The position numbers and the translations under genes were made by a program. Positions 1 through 7,752 of a stretch of 9,597 nt of DNA are shown here, in pieces (position 1 is the stretch's first letter; each line of letters begins with the position of its first letter). A model generated the notes under the pieces. That model saw only the letters and a program-made list of their open reading frames with translations, ran no database searches and had not been told where the DNA came from. Source of the stretch: Deinococcales bacterium (GTDB lineage Bacteria > Deinococcota > Deinococci > Deinococcales > Deinococcaceae); NCBI GenBank assembly GCA_014378225.1, contig JACMOA010000078.1, positions 1-9,597 of the forward strand, given 5' to 3'.

Positions 1-857
1 CCAGTTTCCTCAACAAAACCGGAATACCTGCCACCGCCTACCGCCTGGGAGACCTCAACAATGAAACGAAATTTGTGCTCGAGCGGGCTAAAGTCACCCC
101 TCCTGCACCCATTCCCGCTCTGGCGGCGGGGACTGAAGTGGCCCTGACCGACCACAACGAGGTTGAACAGTCCATCTCAAACCTCGGCGAACTCAAAATC
201 ACCCACATTGTAGACCACCACAAAATCAACCTTAGCTCGAGCGAACCCTTGTACCTGCGCTTCGAGCCCCTGGGCTGCACTGGAACCATTCTGGCCAAGC
301 TGTATGTGGAAAATAACGTTCACATCGAGGTCTGGGAGGCCAATTTGATGCTCTCGGCCCTTTTATCGGACACGCTGCACTTTCGCAGCCCCACCACCAC
401 GCCCACAGACCGCGAAATAGGTGCGTACCTGGGCCAGATTGCAGGTGTTTCTGACCTCGAGCAATACGCGCTCGAGCAGTTTGCGGCCAAGAGCGACCTG
501 GGAAATCTGAGCGCGGCCCAGATGCTAAAAACGGACTACAAACTCTTCACTTTTGGTGGAAAATCCTACGGCTTGGGCGTGCTCGAGAGTACCAATCTTG
601 CTTACGCCCTGAGCCGCAAAGCAGAACTGCTTCAGGCCATGCAAGACGAAAAAGACGAGCAGAACCTGGCTGGAATTTTCCTGAGCCTGGTAAATATTCT
701 CGAGGAGAAAAACCTGACCCTGGTGCTGAGTATGAATGAGCAAAAAGTGCTCGAGGGCGCTTTTAAGGCTACGGTAAAGGATGATTTGGCCGACTTGGGG
801 AATTTGATTTCCCGCAAAAAACAGGTAGTTCCCACGCTCGAGGGCTATTTGAAATAG
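1..857 (+). CDS. ppaC: Manganese-dependent inorganic pyrophosphatase (family II, DHH), 5' end missing
   Basis: Cytosolic enzyme that hydrolyses pyrophosphate to two phosphates, pulling biosynthetic reactions forward. The reading frame (codons from base 3) is open to the left edge, so the gene starts outside the window; a GTG at 75 is internal, because the residues before it (FLNKTGIPATAYRLGDLNNET) match the family's N-terminal domain. Only about the first 25-30 residues, including the first metal-binding HxDxD motif, should be missing. Visible signatures are TDHNE and VDHHK of the DHH domain, LLSDTLHFRSPT with the later metal aspartate, and near the C-terminus SRKKQVVP, the substrate-binding motif of the DHHA2 domain. 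The gene converges on the minus-strand dehydrogenase gene and probably shares the terminator at 1028-1057. Family assignment is secure from these motifs; nothing looks damaged. Confidence 0.95.
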   Translation, partial: SFLNKTGIPATAYRLGDLNNETKFVLERAKVTPPAPIPALAAGTEVALTDHNEVEQSISNLGELKITHIVDHHKINLSSSEPLYLRFEPLGCTGTILAKLYVENNVHIEVWEANLMLSALLSDTLHFRSPTTTPTDREIGAYLGQIAGVSDLEQYALEQFAAKSDLGNLSAAQMLKTDYKLFTFGGKSYGLGVLESTNLAYALSRKAELLQAMQDEKDEQNLAGIFLSLVNILEEKNLTLVLSMNEQKVLEGAFKATVKDDLADLGNLISRKKQVVPTLEGYLK

Positions 858-872
858 TTTTGGGGGAATATG

Positions 873-1008
873 ATACCAAGTTGCCTTGAAGAAGTTCCAT
901 CACTTCAAGGCCGAGTGGAGCGAGAAAACTAGAATACCGGGTTGCTGTTTTGTATTTCCATCCCGGTGCTTTTTCCGGGGTGAAAAGTCAGTGTTGGCAA
1001 CTTGGTAT
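873..1008. mobile_element. MITE-like non-coding element with 13-bp terminal inverted repeats
   Basis: A 136-bp segment between the ppaC stop and the terminator is bounded by perfect 13-bp inverted repeats: ATACCAAGTTGCC at 873-885 and GGCAACTTGGTAT at 996-1008. One more outer base pair also matches beyond a single mismatch. Inside are nested hairpins: CCTTGAAG (884-891) pairs with CTTCAAGG (903-910), and ACCGGG (936-941) with CCCGGT (962-967). It has no meaningful coding capacity and no CTCGAG, although that motif is abundant on both sides. Size, termini and position just after a gene fit a miniature inverted-repeat element mobilised by a transposase elsewhere. A TA lies near each tip, but a target duplication cannot be proven from one copy. 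It could instead be a large structured RNA end or a REP-like repeat. Confidence 0.5.
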
Positions 1009-1027
1009 GACTCGAGTTCTAGCCAAA

Positions 1028-1057
1028 AAACTCCCACTTAAAATCAGGTGGGAGTTT
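1028..1057. terminator. Bidirectional rho-independent terminator between ppaC and the dehydrogenase gene
   Basis: AAACTCCCAC (1028-1037) pairs perfectly with GTGGGAGTTT (1048-1057) around a 10-base loop. An A-run precedes the stem (1025-1030) and a T-rich tract follows it (1055-1063), so it can end transcription from both strands. It lies between two convergent genes, just 24 bp past the minus-strand stop. Confidence 0.85.
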
Positions 1058-1081
1058 CGTTTTGTGTAATCCACTCGAGCT

Positions 1082-2296
1082 TTACTTCACCAGTTCAATT
1101 CCGGTCAGCTCGTCTACCTTCAACCCTTGTAAATTCATCTGGGCAATGAAAGGGTCTGGGTCGAATTCTTCCACGTTGTATACACCCGCCCGCATCCAGG
1201 TTCCCTCGAGCATCAGCATCGCGCCAATTACGGCGGGAACGGCGGTGGTGTAAGAAATGGCCTGGGCCTGCACTTCCTTGAAGGTTTCGGTGTGGTCGCA
1301 CACGTTGTACACGAAATGAACTTTAGGCTGTCCGTCCTTGCCCAACCCTTTAATCTGTACTCCAATGCAAGTTTGCCCGGAGTAATTCTCGGCCAGACTC
1401 TCCGGCGCGGGCAAAACCGCTTTCAGAAACTCGAGCGGAATAATCTGCTGACCCTGAAAATTCACGGGTTCAATACTGGTCATGCCCACCGTCTCGAGCA
1501 CGTTCAGGTACTTGATGTAGGTGTCGCCAAAGGTCATCCAGAAACGGGCGCGTTTGAGCGTGGGGAAATTGACGACCAGGCTCTCGAGTTCTTCGTGGTA
1601 CAGCACGTAGCTTTTACGGGTTTGAACTTTAGGGTAATAGATGTCCTGAGACAGCTCGAGCGGTTGGGTTTCCACCCACGCGCCGTTTTCCCAGTAGCGG
1701 CCCGCCGCAGTAATTTCGCGGATGTTGATTTCTGGGTTGAAATTGGTGGCAAACGCCTTGCCGTGGTTGCCGTTGTTGCAGTCCACGATGTCCATATAGT
1801 GCATCTCGGAAAAGTGGTGTTTGGCGTGGTGCGCGGTGAAGACTCCGGTTGCGCCGGGGTCGAAGCCGCAGCCCAGTAGGGCCATCAGCCCCGCCTTCTC
1901 GAAGCGCTCACGGTAGGCCCATTGCCAGGAATACTCGAACTTGGCCACGTCCTTGGGTTCGTAATTGGCGGTGTCCAGATAGTGAATTCCAGTCTCGAGG
2001 CAAGCGTCCATGATGGTCAGGTCCTGATACGGCAGGGCCACGTTAATCACCATCACAGGCTGATACTCTTTAATCAGCGCCACCAGCTCTGGCACGCTAT
2101 CGGCGTCCACTCGAGCGGTGGTCACCTTCGTTTTGCTGTTGTGGAAATACTGGGCTATTTCGGCAGCAATCCTGTCACACTTGGATTTGGTGCGGCTGGC
2201 AATCATGATTTCTGTAAACACATTGTCGTTCAGGGCGCACTTTTTGGCGACCACGCCGCCTACTCCACCTGCACCAATAATCAGCACTCGAGCCAT
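1082..2296 (-). CDS. Saccharopine dehydrogenase-family oxidoreductase, probable carboxynorspermidine synthase
   Basis: A 404-aa cytosolic oxidoreductase. The N-terminus has a Rossmann dinucleotide-binding motif (VLIIGAGGVGG, residues 4-14), followed by the saccharopine-dehydrogenase core (for example DACLETGIHYLDTANYEP and LLGCGFDPGATGVF) and a C-terminal end with YNVEEFDPDPF. This pattern is typical of carboxynorspermidine (carboxyspermidine) dehydrogenases, which reductively condense aspartate semialdehyde with a diamine using NAD(P)H in the alternative polyamine route; a decarboxylase (NspC type) would finish the pathway but is not in this window. The ATG is preceded by GGAGG (2304-2308) at 7 bases, which settles the start. 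Length agrees with the family and no damage is seen. The repeat block at 2357-2586 lies directly upstream, so the promoter must be within or close to it; none was clear. A lysine-pathway saccharopine dehydrogenase is less likely on motif grounds. Confidence 0.85.
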   Translation of the reverse strand: MARVLIIGAGGVGGVVAKKCALNDNVFTEIMIASRTKSKCDRIAAEIAQYFHNSKTKVTTARVDADSVPELVALIKEYQPVMVINVALPYQDLTIMDACLETGIHYLDTANYEPKDVAKFEYSWQWAYRERFEKAGLMALLGCGFDPGATGVFTAHHAKHHFSEMHYMDIVDCNNGNHGKAFATNFNPEINIREITAAGRYWENGAWVETQPLELSQDIYYPKVQTRKSYVLYHEELESLVVNFPTLKRARFWMTFGDTYIKYLNVLETVGMTSIEPVNFQGQQIIPLEFLKAVLPAPESLAENYSGQTCIGVQIKGLGKDGQPKVHFVYNVCDHTETFKEVQAQAISYTTAVPAVIGAMLMLEGTWMRAGVYNVEEFDPDPFIAQMNLQGLKVDELTGIELVK

Positions 2297-2356
2297 CTTG
2301 AAACCTCCGTTTGGGCAATTCGCTTTCGGGGTTTAGCATAGCGCTCGAGCGGCCTA

Positions 2357-2586
2357 GCCCGGTAGGCGGGATGGCCCGAATAGGCGAGCAGGCGGTCTGG
2401 CCCGTGAGGTGCCGCTTAGACCAAGACGCCCGTGAGGTGCCGTTCTGCTCAAGCGGCCCAGCCCGTGAGGCGGACAGGCCCGATAGGCGAGCAGGCCCGG
2501 TAGGTGCCGTTTTGTTCAAGACGTGCCGCTTTGTCCAAGACGTGCTGCCTTTGGGCCAAGACAGACAGTGCTGTTTAGGCCAAGAC
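2357..2586. repeat. Block of degenerate short direct repeats upstream of the dehydrogenase gene
   Basis: About 230 bp made of two interleaved, imperfect motifs. One is GTGCCGYTTTGTYCAAGAC: copies at 2504-2522 and 2523-2541 are head to tail, with drifted copies at 2542-2562, 2563-2586, 2409-2427 and 2437-2453. The other is GCCCGRTAGGCGAGCAGG-like (2373-2391 and 2479-2496), with GCCCGTGAGGTGCCG at 2400-2414 and 2428-2442. The block has no CTCGAG and supports only low-complexity shadow reading frames on both strands. The units are not regular enough for a CRISPR. It could be an expanded recombinogenic repeat family, a decayed structured-RNA array or a long leader for the minus-strand gene; its function is unknown. 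Confidence 0.6.
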
Positions 2587-2682
2587 AGCGGATATGGGGC
2601 TAGAGGTGGGGTTTTCGGTTCTCAGTCTTCAGTTTTAGGTTAAGAAGGGTGGAAAGGGCGTTAATATCGTCGAAATACCTTT
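2587..2682. other. Intergenic tail between repeat block and lipoprotein gene
   Basis: This completes the roughly 390-bp gene-free stretch between the two minus-strand genes. It contains a short run of near-identical units on the plus strand (TTCTCAG, TCTTCAG, TTTTAGG at about 2619-2640) resembling simple TTCAGT-type repeats. No convincing terminator hairpin for the lipoprotein gene and no clear promoter were found here. Confidence 0.3.
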
Positions 2683-3138
2683 TCACTTAAGGGCCGTCAC
2701 ATCACTCAGGGCATAACTCCGGCTAGCGTCGGCAACGATGGGCTTTTCGGTGTACACAATCTTGCTGGGAAAGCCCAGAGTGGGGTCGAAAGTCGCTTCA
2801 ATGTTCTGAAAAATGCTGTTTGGGTCCAAAGGTAAATCTTTGTCCAGTTGGGTCAGAAGCGCATCCACAGGGAGAAACGCTGCATAAAATCGGGGGTCCA
2901 GAACTTCCTGAGTCTCGAGAATAGTTACTTTTGTAACCACACCGCCCCGCACTTCCACGCTCGAGGGTTGCACCGTTTCTCTGGGACAAAAACAAAAAAG
3001 CTGATAGTGCATCTTGTAATCCCCAAATCCTCGAGCGTTCCAGCGGGCTTTGGCCCCCTCGAGTTCAGTGGGTTGAGGAGTGGACGGCGCACAGGCAGCG
3101 ATGAGCAGTAACGCAGTGCTAACTGTCAAAAATTTCAT
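2683..3138 (-). CDS. Small exported lipoprotein, DUF6174-like
   Basis: A 151-aa protein. The ATG at 3138 is chosen over one six codons upstream because AAGGAGG (3144-3150) lies 5 bases before it and the resulting N-terminus is a classical lipoprotein signal: MKF, a hydrophobic stretch, then the lipobox IAAC with the modified cysteine at residue 16. The mature part starts with a Pro/Thr-rich linker, then W-N-A-R-G-F-G-D-Y, a C-x-C pair (LFCFCP) and a V-x-V-x-x-G-V-V turn. That order (Trp, Gly-Tyr, Cys-x-Cys, beta strands) fits the DUF6174 family of small, functionally unknown envelope proteins; the family name is recalled from pattern, not searched. It should be anchored in a membrane facing outward. 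It is divergent from the VIT protein gene with about 190 bp between, so shared regulation is possible but not shown. Confidence 0.75.
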   Translation of the reverse strand: MKFLTVSTALLLIAACAPSTPQPTELEGAKARWNARGFGDYKMHYQLFCFCPRETVQPSSVEVRGGVVTKVTILETQEVLDPRFYAAFLPVDALLTQLDKDLPLDPNSIFQNIEATFDPTLGFPSKIVYTEKPIVADASRSYALSDVTALK

Positions 3139-3329
3139 TTCAGCCTCCTTGAGCACGGTTGAAGCGGGCTGATTTAGCGGTTAGAGTGTGGCTCGAGCAG
3201 AAAAGTTCCCTCATTTTACTTTCCTACCCCATTGCAACTCAAAGTTCACACACCGTCAGCTCCCTCACATTACACTCGAGTTGGCCTTCCCCTTTCATCT
3301 TTCATCCGGCGCTCGAGCGAGGTAAAACT

Positions 3330-6230
3330 ATGAAATACACTTTCCTGCTGAGCAGTTTTCTGCTGCTGTCCGTTTCTTCTGTGCAAGCTGTGATGCCCGA
3401 ACCCCCACGCGCCATCTTGCCGCGCCCAATACCACCGCGCCCCACCCCACCGCGCATCCTTGTGGCCGATAAACCCGAACAACCTGTAGAGCTACGCTCG
3501 GTGCAAATCAGGGCCGAGATTGCAGGCGGATTTGCCGTGACCGAGACCGAATTCGAGTTTTATAACCCGAATAACCGTCTGCTCGAGGGTAGCTTAGAAT
3601 TTCCTTTGCTCGAGGGCCAGAAGGTCAGCGGCTTTGCGCTGGATTTTGACGGTAAGTGGCGGGGTGCGGTCCCGATTGATAAACCCAAAGCCCAGCAGGT
3701 GTTCGAGGACATCAGCCGCCGTAAGGTAGACCCCGCTGTGCTCGAGCAGACCCAGGGCAACAATTACCGGGTGCGGGTTTACCCGCTGCCCCCCCGAGGC
3801 ATTCGCAAGGTGCGGGTTCAGGTTTCAGAGAAACTGGGTCTGGACGGGGTGAATTCGCTTTACCGACTGCCGCTGGCTTTTGCCCAATTGCCCAAATTCA
3901 AACTCAATCTGCGGGTAGAAAACCCCAAAGCCACGGTCAAGGGCTTTGACGAGTTGGGCAAAATTACGCTCGAGGCTCAGGATTTCGACACTCGAGTGCT
4001 CAATTTTGACAAATCCAACTACAGCGGTGCAGGAACGCTCGAGGTGAGGATTCCGCTGACTGAAAAAGTGGAAAGTTTTGGGCAGAATTACGCGGGTCAG
4101 CGCTACTTTATGACCGTTTTGCCTAAACCGGAAGGTGTCGTGCCGCGCCGTGCGGTCAAAAAGGTGGACCTGCTGTGGGACAGTTCTCTCTCGGCTCAAA
4201 ACCGCAACCTCGAGCGGGAACTGGCCGTGCTCGAGGCGTATTTTAAGAAGTTTCCCAACGTGAATGTGCGCCTGATTCGCTTCCGGGACACGCTCGAGCC
4301 GATTCAGAGTTATGGGGTGAATGCGGGCAACTGGTCCACATTGAGAGCCGAACTCGAGAAGACTGTCTACGACGGGGCTACCAATTTTGACGCTCTGAAC
4401 TGTGCGGCGCTAAAGGGTTGCGTGGGCATTTCAGAGCGCTTGCTATTCTCTGATGGTTTGGACAACGCTTCCTTGCGTCAGATTTCTGCCTCGAGTGTGC
4501 CGCTTTATGTGCTGTCCTCGAGCGTGAAAAGCGACCCAGCCAAGCTGAAGTACCTGACCCTGAACAGTGGTGGCGCATATCTGGACCTGACCCGATTGAC
4601 GGCGGCGCAGGCGGCGCGAGAGCTGCTGTCTGGCGGCGTCACTCTGGCCAAATTGCGCTCGAGCGATGCAAGACGGCTGAGCGTTCAGGAAGACACACAG
4701 AACTGGTACATTTCGGGAATTCGCAATGGGGAATCGGATTCGGTGGCGCTCGAGTACGAAATATCAGGCAAGGCGGGTCAGACGAAAATCTCGAACTTTC
4801 GGGCCAGCACCCTGATTGCGCGTCAGTGGGCGACAAACACCCTCGAGCTGCTGGCCGGTGAAGCCGATTTGAACGCTGGAGAAATCAAGCGCTTGGGGCA
4901 GGCGTTTGGACTGGTCACGCCGCAAACCTCCCTGATTGTGCTGGATAGCGTGCAGGACTACGTGCGCTACGAGATTAACCCTCCAGATGAACTCGAGGCA
5001 GAATATAAGAGATTGCGCCAGGAAGAAAGCGTGCAGGTGGCTGCTAAGAAGCGCACCCACGACCAGTACGTGCTGAAGCTGTCCGAGAATTATCTGGACT
5101 GGTGGAAAAAAGATTTCCCCAAAGGCAAAGCCCCGGCGCTCGAGCCACAGAAAGATACGGATGCCAATGGGATAGCGGTGGGGCAGGTGGCCCGCCCCGC
5201 CCCCGCGCCGAGTGCAACCCAGAGTGCGTATCTGGCCCGCGAGGCCATCACCGCCGAATCTAGTGCAGGCGCACCCGACGACGCAGGGCTGCGGGATTCA
5301 GAGTCTGGCTCGAGCGGGTCCAACCTCAGCATTGCCCTGAAGAAGTGGACCCCGGACGCGCCCTATATCCGCCGGATGCAGAACACCAAAACCGCCGACC
5401 TGTACCGGGTTTATCTGGACGAGCGTCCCAGCTATCTCGAGAGCACAGCCTTTTTCATTGATGTAGCCGACCTGATGCTCGAGCGTGGACTCACCGCTCT
5501 GGGCCTGCGGGTTCTGAGCAACCTCTCTGAACTCGAGTTGGAAAACCGCGCCGTGCTGCGAATTTTAGGCTACCGCTATCTCCAGGCAAAGCGCCCGGAT
5601 TTGGCAATTGGGGTGCTCGAGAGTGTGGTCAAACTCGCACCTTACGAGCCGCAAAGTTACCGTGACCTGGGTCTGGCTTACGCCCAGAACAAGCAGGACC
5701 AGAAGGCCATCGAAACGCTATATGAAGTGGTGAACAAGGAGTGGGACAGCCGCTTTGTCGAGGTGGAACTCATCGCTCTGAATGAACTCAACGCGATTTT
5801 GGGCCGCTCGAGCAAAGCTCTAAACACTAACTTTATGGACCCCAAACTGATTCAAAAGCTGCCGCTGGACGTGCGGGTGGCGCTGACCTGGGATGCGGAT
5901 AACACTGATATAGATTTGTGGATTACAGACCCCAACGGTGAAAAAGTGTTCTACAGCCGTCCGCTGAGCTATCAGGGTGGACGCATCTCGAGGGATATGA
6001 CCGGAGGGTATGGCCCCGAAGAGTTCAGTTTGAAGAGGGCTAAACCCGGTAAATACCGCATTGAGGTGGATTATTTCGGCAACACCCAGCAGATTCTGGC
6101 TGGAGCGGTAACAGTGCAGGCGAAACTCATCACTCGTTTTGGCTCGAGGGCCGAGAAAGAAGAGCTGTTGACCCTGCGGCTTCAGGACAAGAAAGAAAAC
6201 GTGTTGGTAGGGGAATTTACGGTGAAGTAG
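3330..6230 (+). CDS. Secreted VIT/vWA protein with TPR repeats and C-terminal DUF2135
   Basis: A 966-aa exported protein. The ATG at 3330 is preferred to an in-frame ATG at 3159 because GAGG lies 7 bases upstream and a signal peptide follows at once (MKYTFLLSSFLLLSVSSVQA). Domains in order: a Pro/Arg-rich segment (PRPIPPRPTPP); a VIT domain at about 50-170; a von Willebrand A-like domain with all three metal-site elements, D284-S-S-L-S288, T351 (GATNF) and D375 (SDG); a region of unknown fold; an Ala/Pro/Ser-rich linker at about 605-670; two TPR-like repeats at about 740-800; and a DUF2135 (YfaP-like) beta domain from about 848 (LTWDADNTDIDLWITDPNGE) to the end. VIT and vWA proteins generally act as extracellular adhesion or assembly scaffolds, and TPRs bind partners; an envelope scaffold role is inference. 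The gene appears intact. No clear terminator follows it. Confidence 0.9.
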   Translation: MKYTFLLSSFLLLSVSSVQAVMPEPPRAILPRPIPPRPTPPRILVADKPEQPVELRSVQIRAEIAGGFAVTETEFEFYNPNNRLLEGSLEFPLLEGQKVSGFALDFDGKWRGAVPIDKPKAQQVFEDISRRKVDPAVLEQTQGNNYRVRVYPLPPRGIRKVRVQVSEKLGLDGVNSLYRLPLAFAQLPKFKLNLRVENPKATVKGFDELGKITLEAQDFDTRVLNFDKSNYSGAGTLEVRIPLTEKVESFGQNYAGQRYFMTVLPKPEGVVPRRAVKKVDLLWDSSLSAQNRNLERELAVLEAYFKKFPNVNVRLIRFRDTLEPIQSYGVNAGNWSTLRAELEKTVYDGATNFDALNCAALKGCVGISERLLFSDGLDNASLRQISASSVPLYVLSSSVKSDPAKLKYLTLNSGGAYLDLTRLTAAQAARELLSGGVTLAKLRSSDARRLSVQEDTQNWYISGIRNGESDSVALEYEISGKAGQTKISNFRASTLIARQWATNTLELLAGEADLNAGEIKRLGQAFGLVTPQTSLIVLDSVQDYVRYEINPPDELEAEYKRLRQEESVQVAAKKRTHDQYVLKLSENYLDWWKKDFPKGKAPALEPQKDTDANGIAVGQVARPAPAPSATQSAYLAREAITAESSAGAPDDAGLRDSESGSSGSNLSIALKKWTPDAPYIRRMQNTKTADLYRVYLDERPSYLESTAFFIDVADLMLERGLTALGLRVLSNLSELELENRAVLRILGYRYLQAKRPDLAIGVLESVVKLAPYEPQSYRDLGLAYAQNKQDQKAIETLYEVVNKEWDSRFVEVELIALNELNAILGRSSKALNTNFMDPKLIQKLPLDVRVALTWDADNTDIDLWITDPNGEKVFYSRPLSYQGGRISRDMTGGYGPEEFSLKRAKPGKYRIEVDYFGNTQQILAGAVTVQAKLITRFGSRAEKEELLTLRLQDKKENVLVGEFTVK

Positions 6231-6266
6231 AGGGTTTTTGGACCTGGAACTTATCCTTACTTGTAA

Positions 6267-6799
6267 CGATTTAAGAACTTTTCGACAGCCACCCAGTATT
6301 CTGAGCCAGTCAGCGGATTCGACAGCACCCTCGAGCCGTTTCCTCTAGATTTTAGCGCCCTGGGTGCCGAGTGGTGGACGGGTAGGGCGGTCAAATGTCT
6401 CACAAGGGTTAAATATCTCGAGCGACAGATAAAAGAAGGACTGTGGGTCAAAGCAGACCTCGAGCGGCTCGAGCAGGTTGTGGACAACTTGTTTTCCAAC
6501 GCGGTTAAATTTTCACACCCCGGCAAAACCATTCACCTGCGGCCAGGTGCAGGACGCGACGGCTTCTTGTATCTGGCGGTTCAAGACGAAGGACCGGGCC
6601 TGAACACCGAAGATAAACAGCGGGTATTTGGCCTATTTGAGCGGCTTTCGGCTCAGCCCACCGCTGGAGAAAGCTCGAGCGGGTTGGGTCTGGCTATTGT
6701 CAAGCAACTGGTGGAGCTACGCGGCGGACAGGTTTCGGTGGAGCAGGGGCCACTTTCACCCTGAGATTGCCCAGATTTCGGCTCGAGAGTTTCCGCTGA
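6267..6799 (+). pseudogene. Histidine kinase remnant (ATPase domain only, frameshifted end)
   Basis: One frame open from 6267 to a stop at 6762-6764 encodes the C-terminal catalytic half of a two-component sensor kinase: linker PFPLDFSALGAEW, ADLERLEQ, N box VVDNLFSNAVKFS, G1 box QDEGPGL, F box VFGLFERL and G2 box SSGLGLAIVKQLVELRGGQ. The sensor region and the dimerisation helix with the phospho-accepting histidine are absent, and no good ATG or ribosome site precedes it. After GGQVSVEQG the frame runs into PLSP and a stop, but the next frame continues with the expected kinase ending GATFTLRLP to a stop at 6797-6799. One base lost in the G-run at 6746-6749 would restore it. Truncation plus frameshift make this a decaying fragment. 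A functional, ATPase-only protein from a GTG at 6480 is possible but unlikely. No cognate response regulator lies nearby. Confidence 0.8.
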
Positions 6800-6818
6800 A
6801 GTCTAAACCAGGTTTCCT

Positions 6819-7688
6819 TTAAAACTTTTCCCTGATTAACGCTTCGAGCGCTCCCCGGTTGGGTTCCCAGTAACTCCGTCCGCCAAAACGGGCAAAATCT
6901 CCCGGTACGGTGTAGGTCTCGAGCTGAGGACGGGCCAGTAGCATTGCCAGCAAGTGTGCCACATCTTCCCGCCCAAGGTCTGCTTTGACATTTTGCTCGA
7001 GCGCCGCCGCCGCTCTGGGAAAGCGCCACAGTCCTTCTGGCGAGCGCAATTTGGTGGTCATAGCCTTAAACATGTCCTGTTGCCTCGCTACCCGTCCAAT
7101 ATCGCCCATACCATCGTTACGAAAACGGGTAAACCCCTCGAGCTGCTGTCCATTCAGGGTTTGTAGGCCCGGTTTGAGGTCAATCGAAAGTTTAGCGGCG
7201 GTGTCCTGATATTTCATGGCGATGGGAACGTTGATTTGCACACCGCCCAGTGCGTCAGTTACATCGCGCAGTGCTTCCAGACTCAGGTAAGCATAACCCT
7301 CTAGCTTGAGTCCGGTGAAGTTCTCGAGGGTGTTGAGCAGCATCTGAGGTCCGCCGTGAACGTTGGCCCCGTTGATTTTGCCCCAGCCGTACCCCATTAC
7401 GTTGACCCGTGTATCTCGAGGAATACTCAACAAGCGCACAGTTTTTGTTTTCGGCTCGAGCTGTGCAATCAAGAGCGTGTCGGTGAGTCCGCTGTAGTCC
7501 TCGGGTGCGGCCTGATGGTAGCCCACGTACTTGGGCGTAACTCCGGCAATTACAAAATTGACCTTCTGAGGGGGCATCTGGGGCCACGCTCCCCAGCGCG
7601 ACAGTGCTGGAGCCATTGGAGAGAGGTAGGCCGCCACACCCGCTAGCAAGAGAAAAAAGAACAAGGTGAGGGCTTTGCCGAGGCGCAT
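6819..7688 (-). CDS. LytR-CpsA-Psr (LCP) family cell-wall glycopolymer transferase
   Basis: A 289-aa membrane-anchored enzyme. LCP proteins act on the outer face of the cytoplasmic membrane and transfer polyprenyl-phosphate-linked glycopolymers onto peptidoglycan. Residues about 5-23 form one N-terminal membrane segment (ALTLFFFLLLAGVAAYL), followed by a single LCP domain. Conserved elements are D70 in LTDTLLI, R91/D92/R94 in SIPRDTRVNV, KINGANVHGG, and R188/R190/D192 with R199/R202/Q203 in RFRNDGMGDIGRVARQQ. These are the pyrophosphate- and lipid-binding residues of the family. The ATG at 7688 is chosen because AAGG lies 5 bases upstream; a TTG at 7727 would add 13 residues but has no ribosome site. 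It converges with the kinase remnant (20-bp gap) and is divergent from the transposase remnant. The domain is full length and appears functional; its glycopolymer substrate is unknown. Confidence 0.92.
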   Translation of the reverse strand: MRLGKALTLFFFLLLAGVAAYLSPMAPALSRWGAWPQMPPQKVNFVIAGVTPKYVGYHQAAPEDYSGLTDTLLIAQLEPKTKTVRLLSIPRDTRVNVMGYGWGKINGANVHGGPQMLLNTLENFTGLKLEGYAYLSLEALRDVTDALGGVQINVPIAMKYQDTAAKLSIDLKPGLQTLNGQQLEGFTRFRNDGMGDIGRVARQQDMFKAMTTKLRSPEGLWRFPRAAAALEQNVKADLGREDVAHLLAMLLARPQLETYTVPGDFARFGGRSYWEPNRGALEALIREKF

Positions 7689-7752
7689 AACAGCCTTCAC
7701 TATGCGGGAAATTGCTGACCATTGCAATGAAATGCGGCTTGGGAAAATCTAG

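Noticed and set aside
1292..1879. Plus-strand 195-codon frame antisense to the dehydrogenase
   Set aside because: Shadow of the saccharopine-fold gene; no domain or ribosome site.
2175..2519. Minus-strand reading frame of 114 codons overlapping the dehydrogenase start and the repeat block (and a plus-strand frame at 2311-2643)
   Set aside because: Composition is low-complexity and follows the DNA repeats; it overlaps the well-supported dehydrogenase N-terminus and has no recognisable domain.
2357..2586. Possible CRISPR array
   Set aside because: Units vary in length and sequence, spacers are not unique or equal in size, and no cas gene is present.
3159..3329. N-terminal extension of the VIT protein from an ATG at 3159
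   Set aside because: It would bury the signal peptide 57 residues deep and lacks a good ribosome site, while the ATG at 3330 has both.
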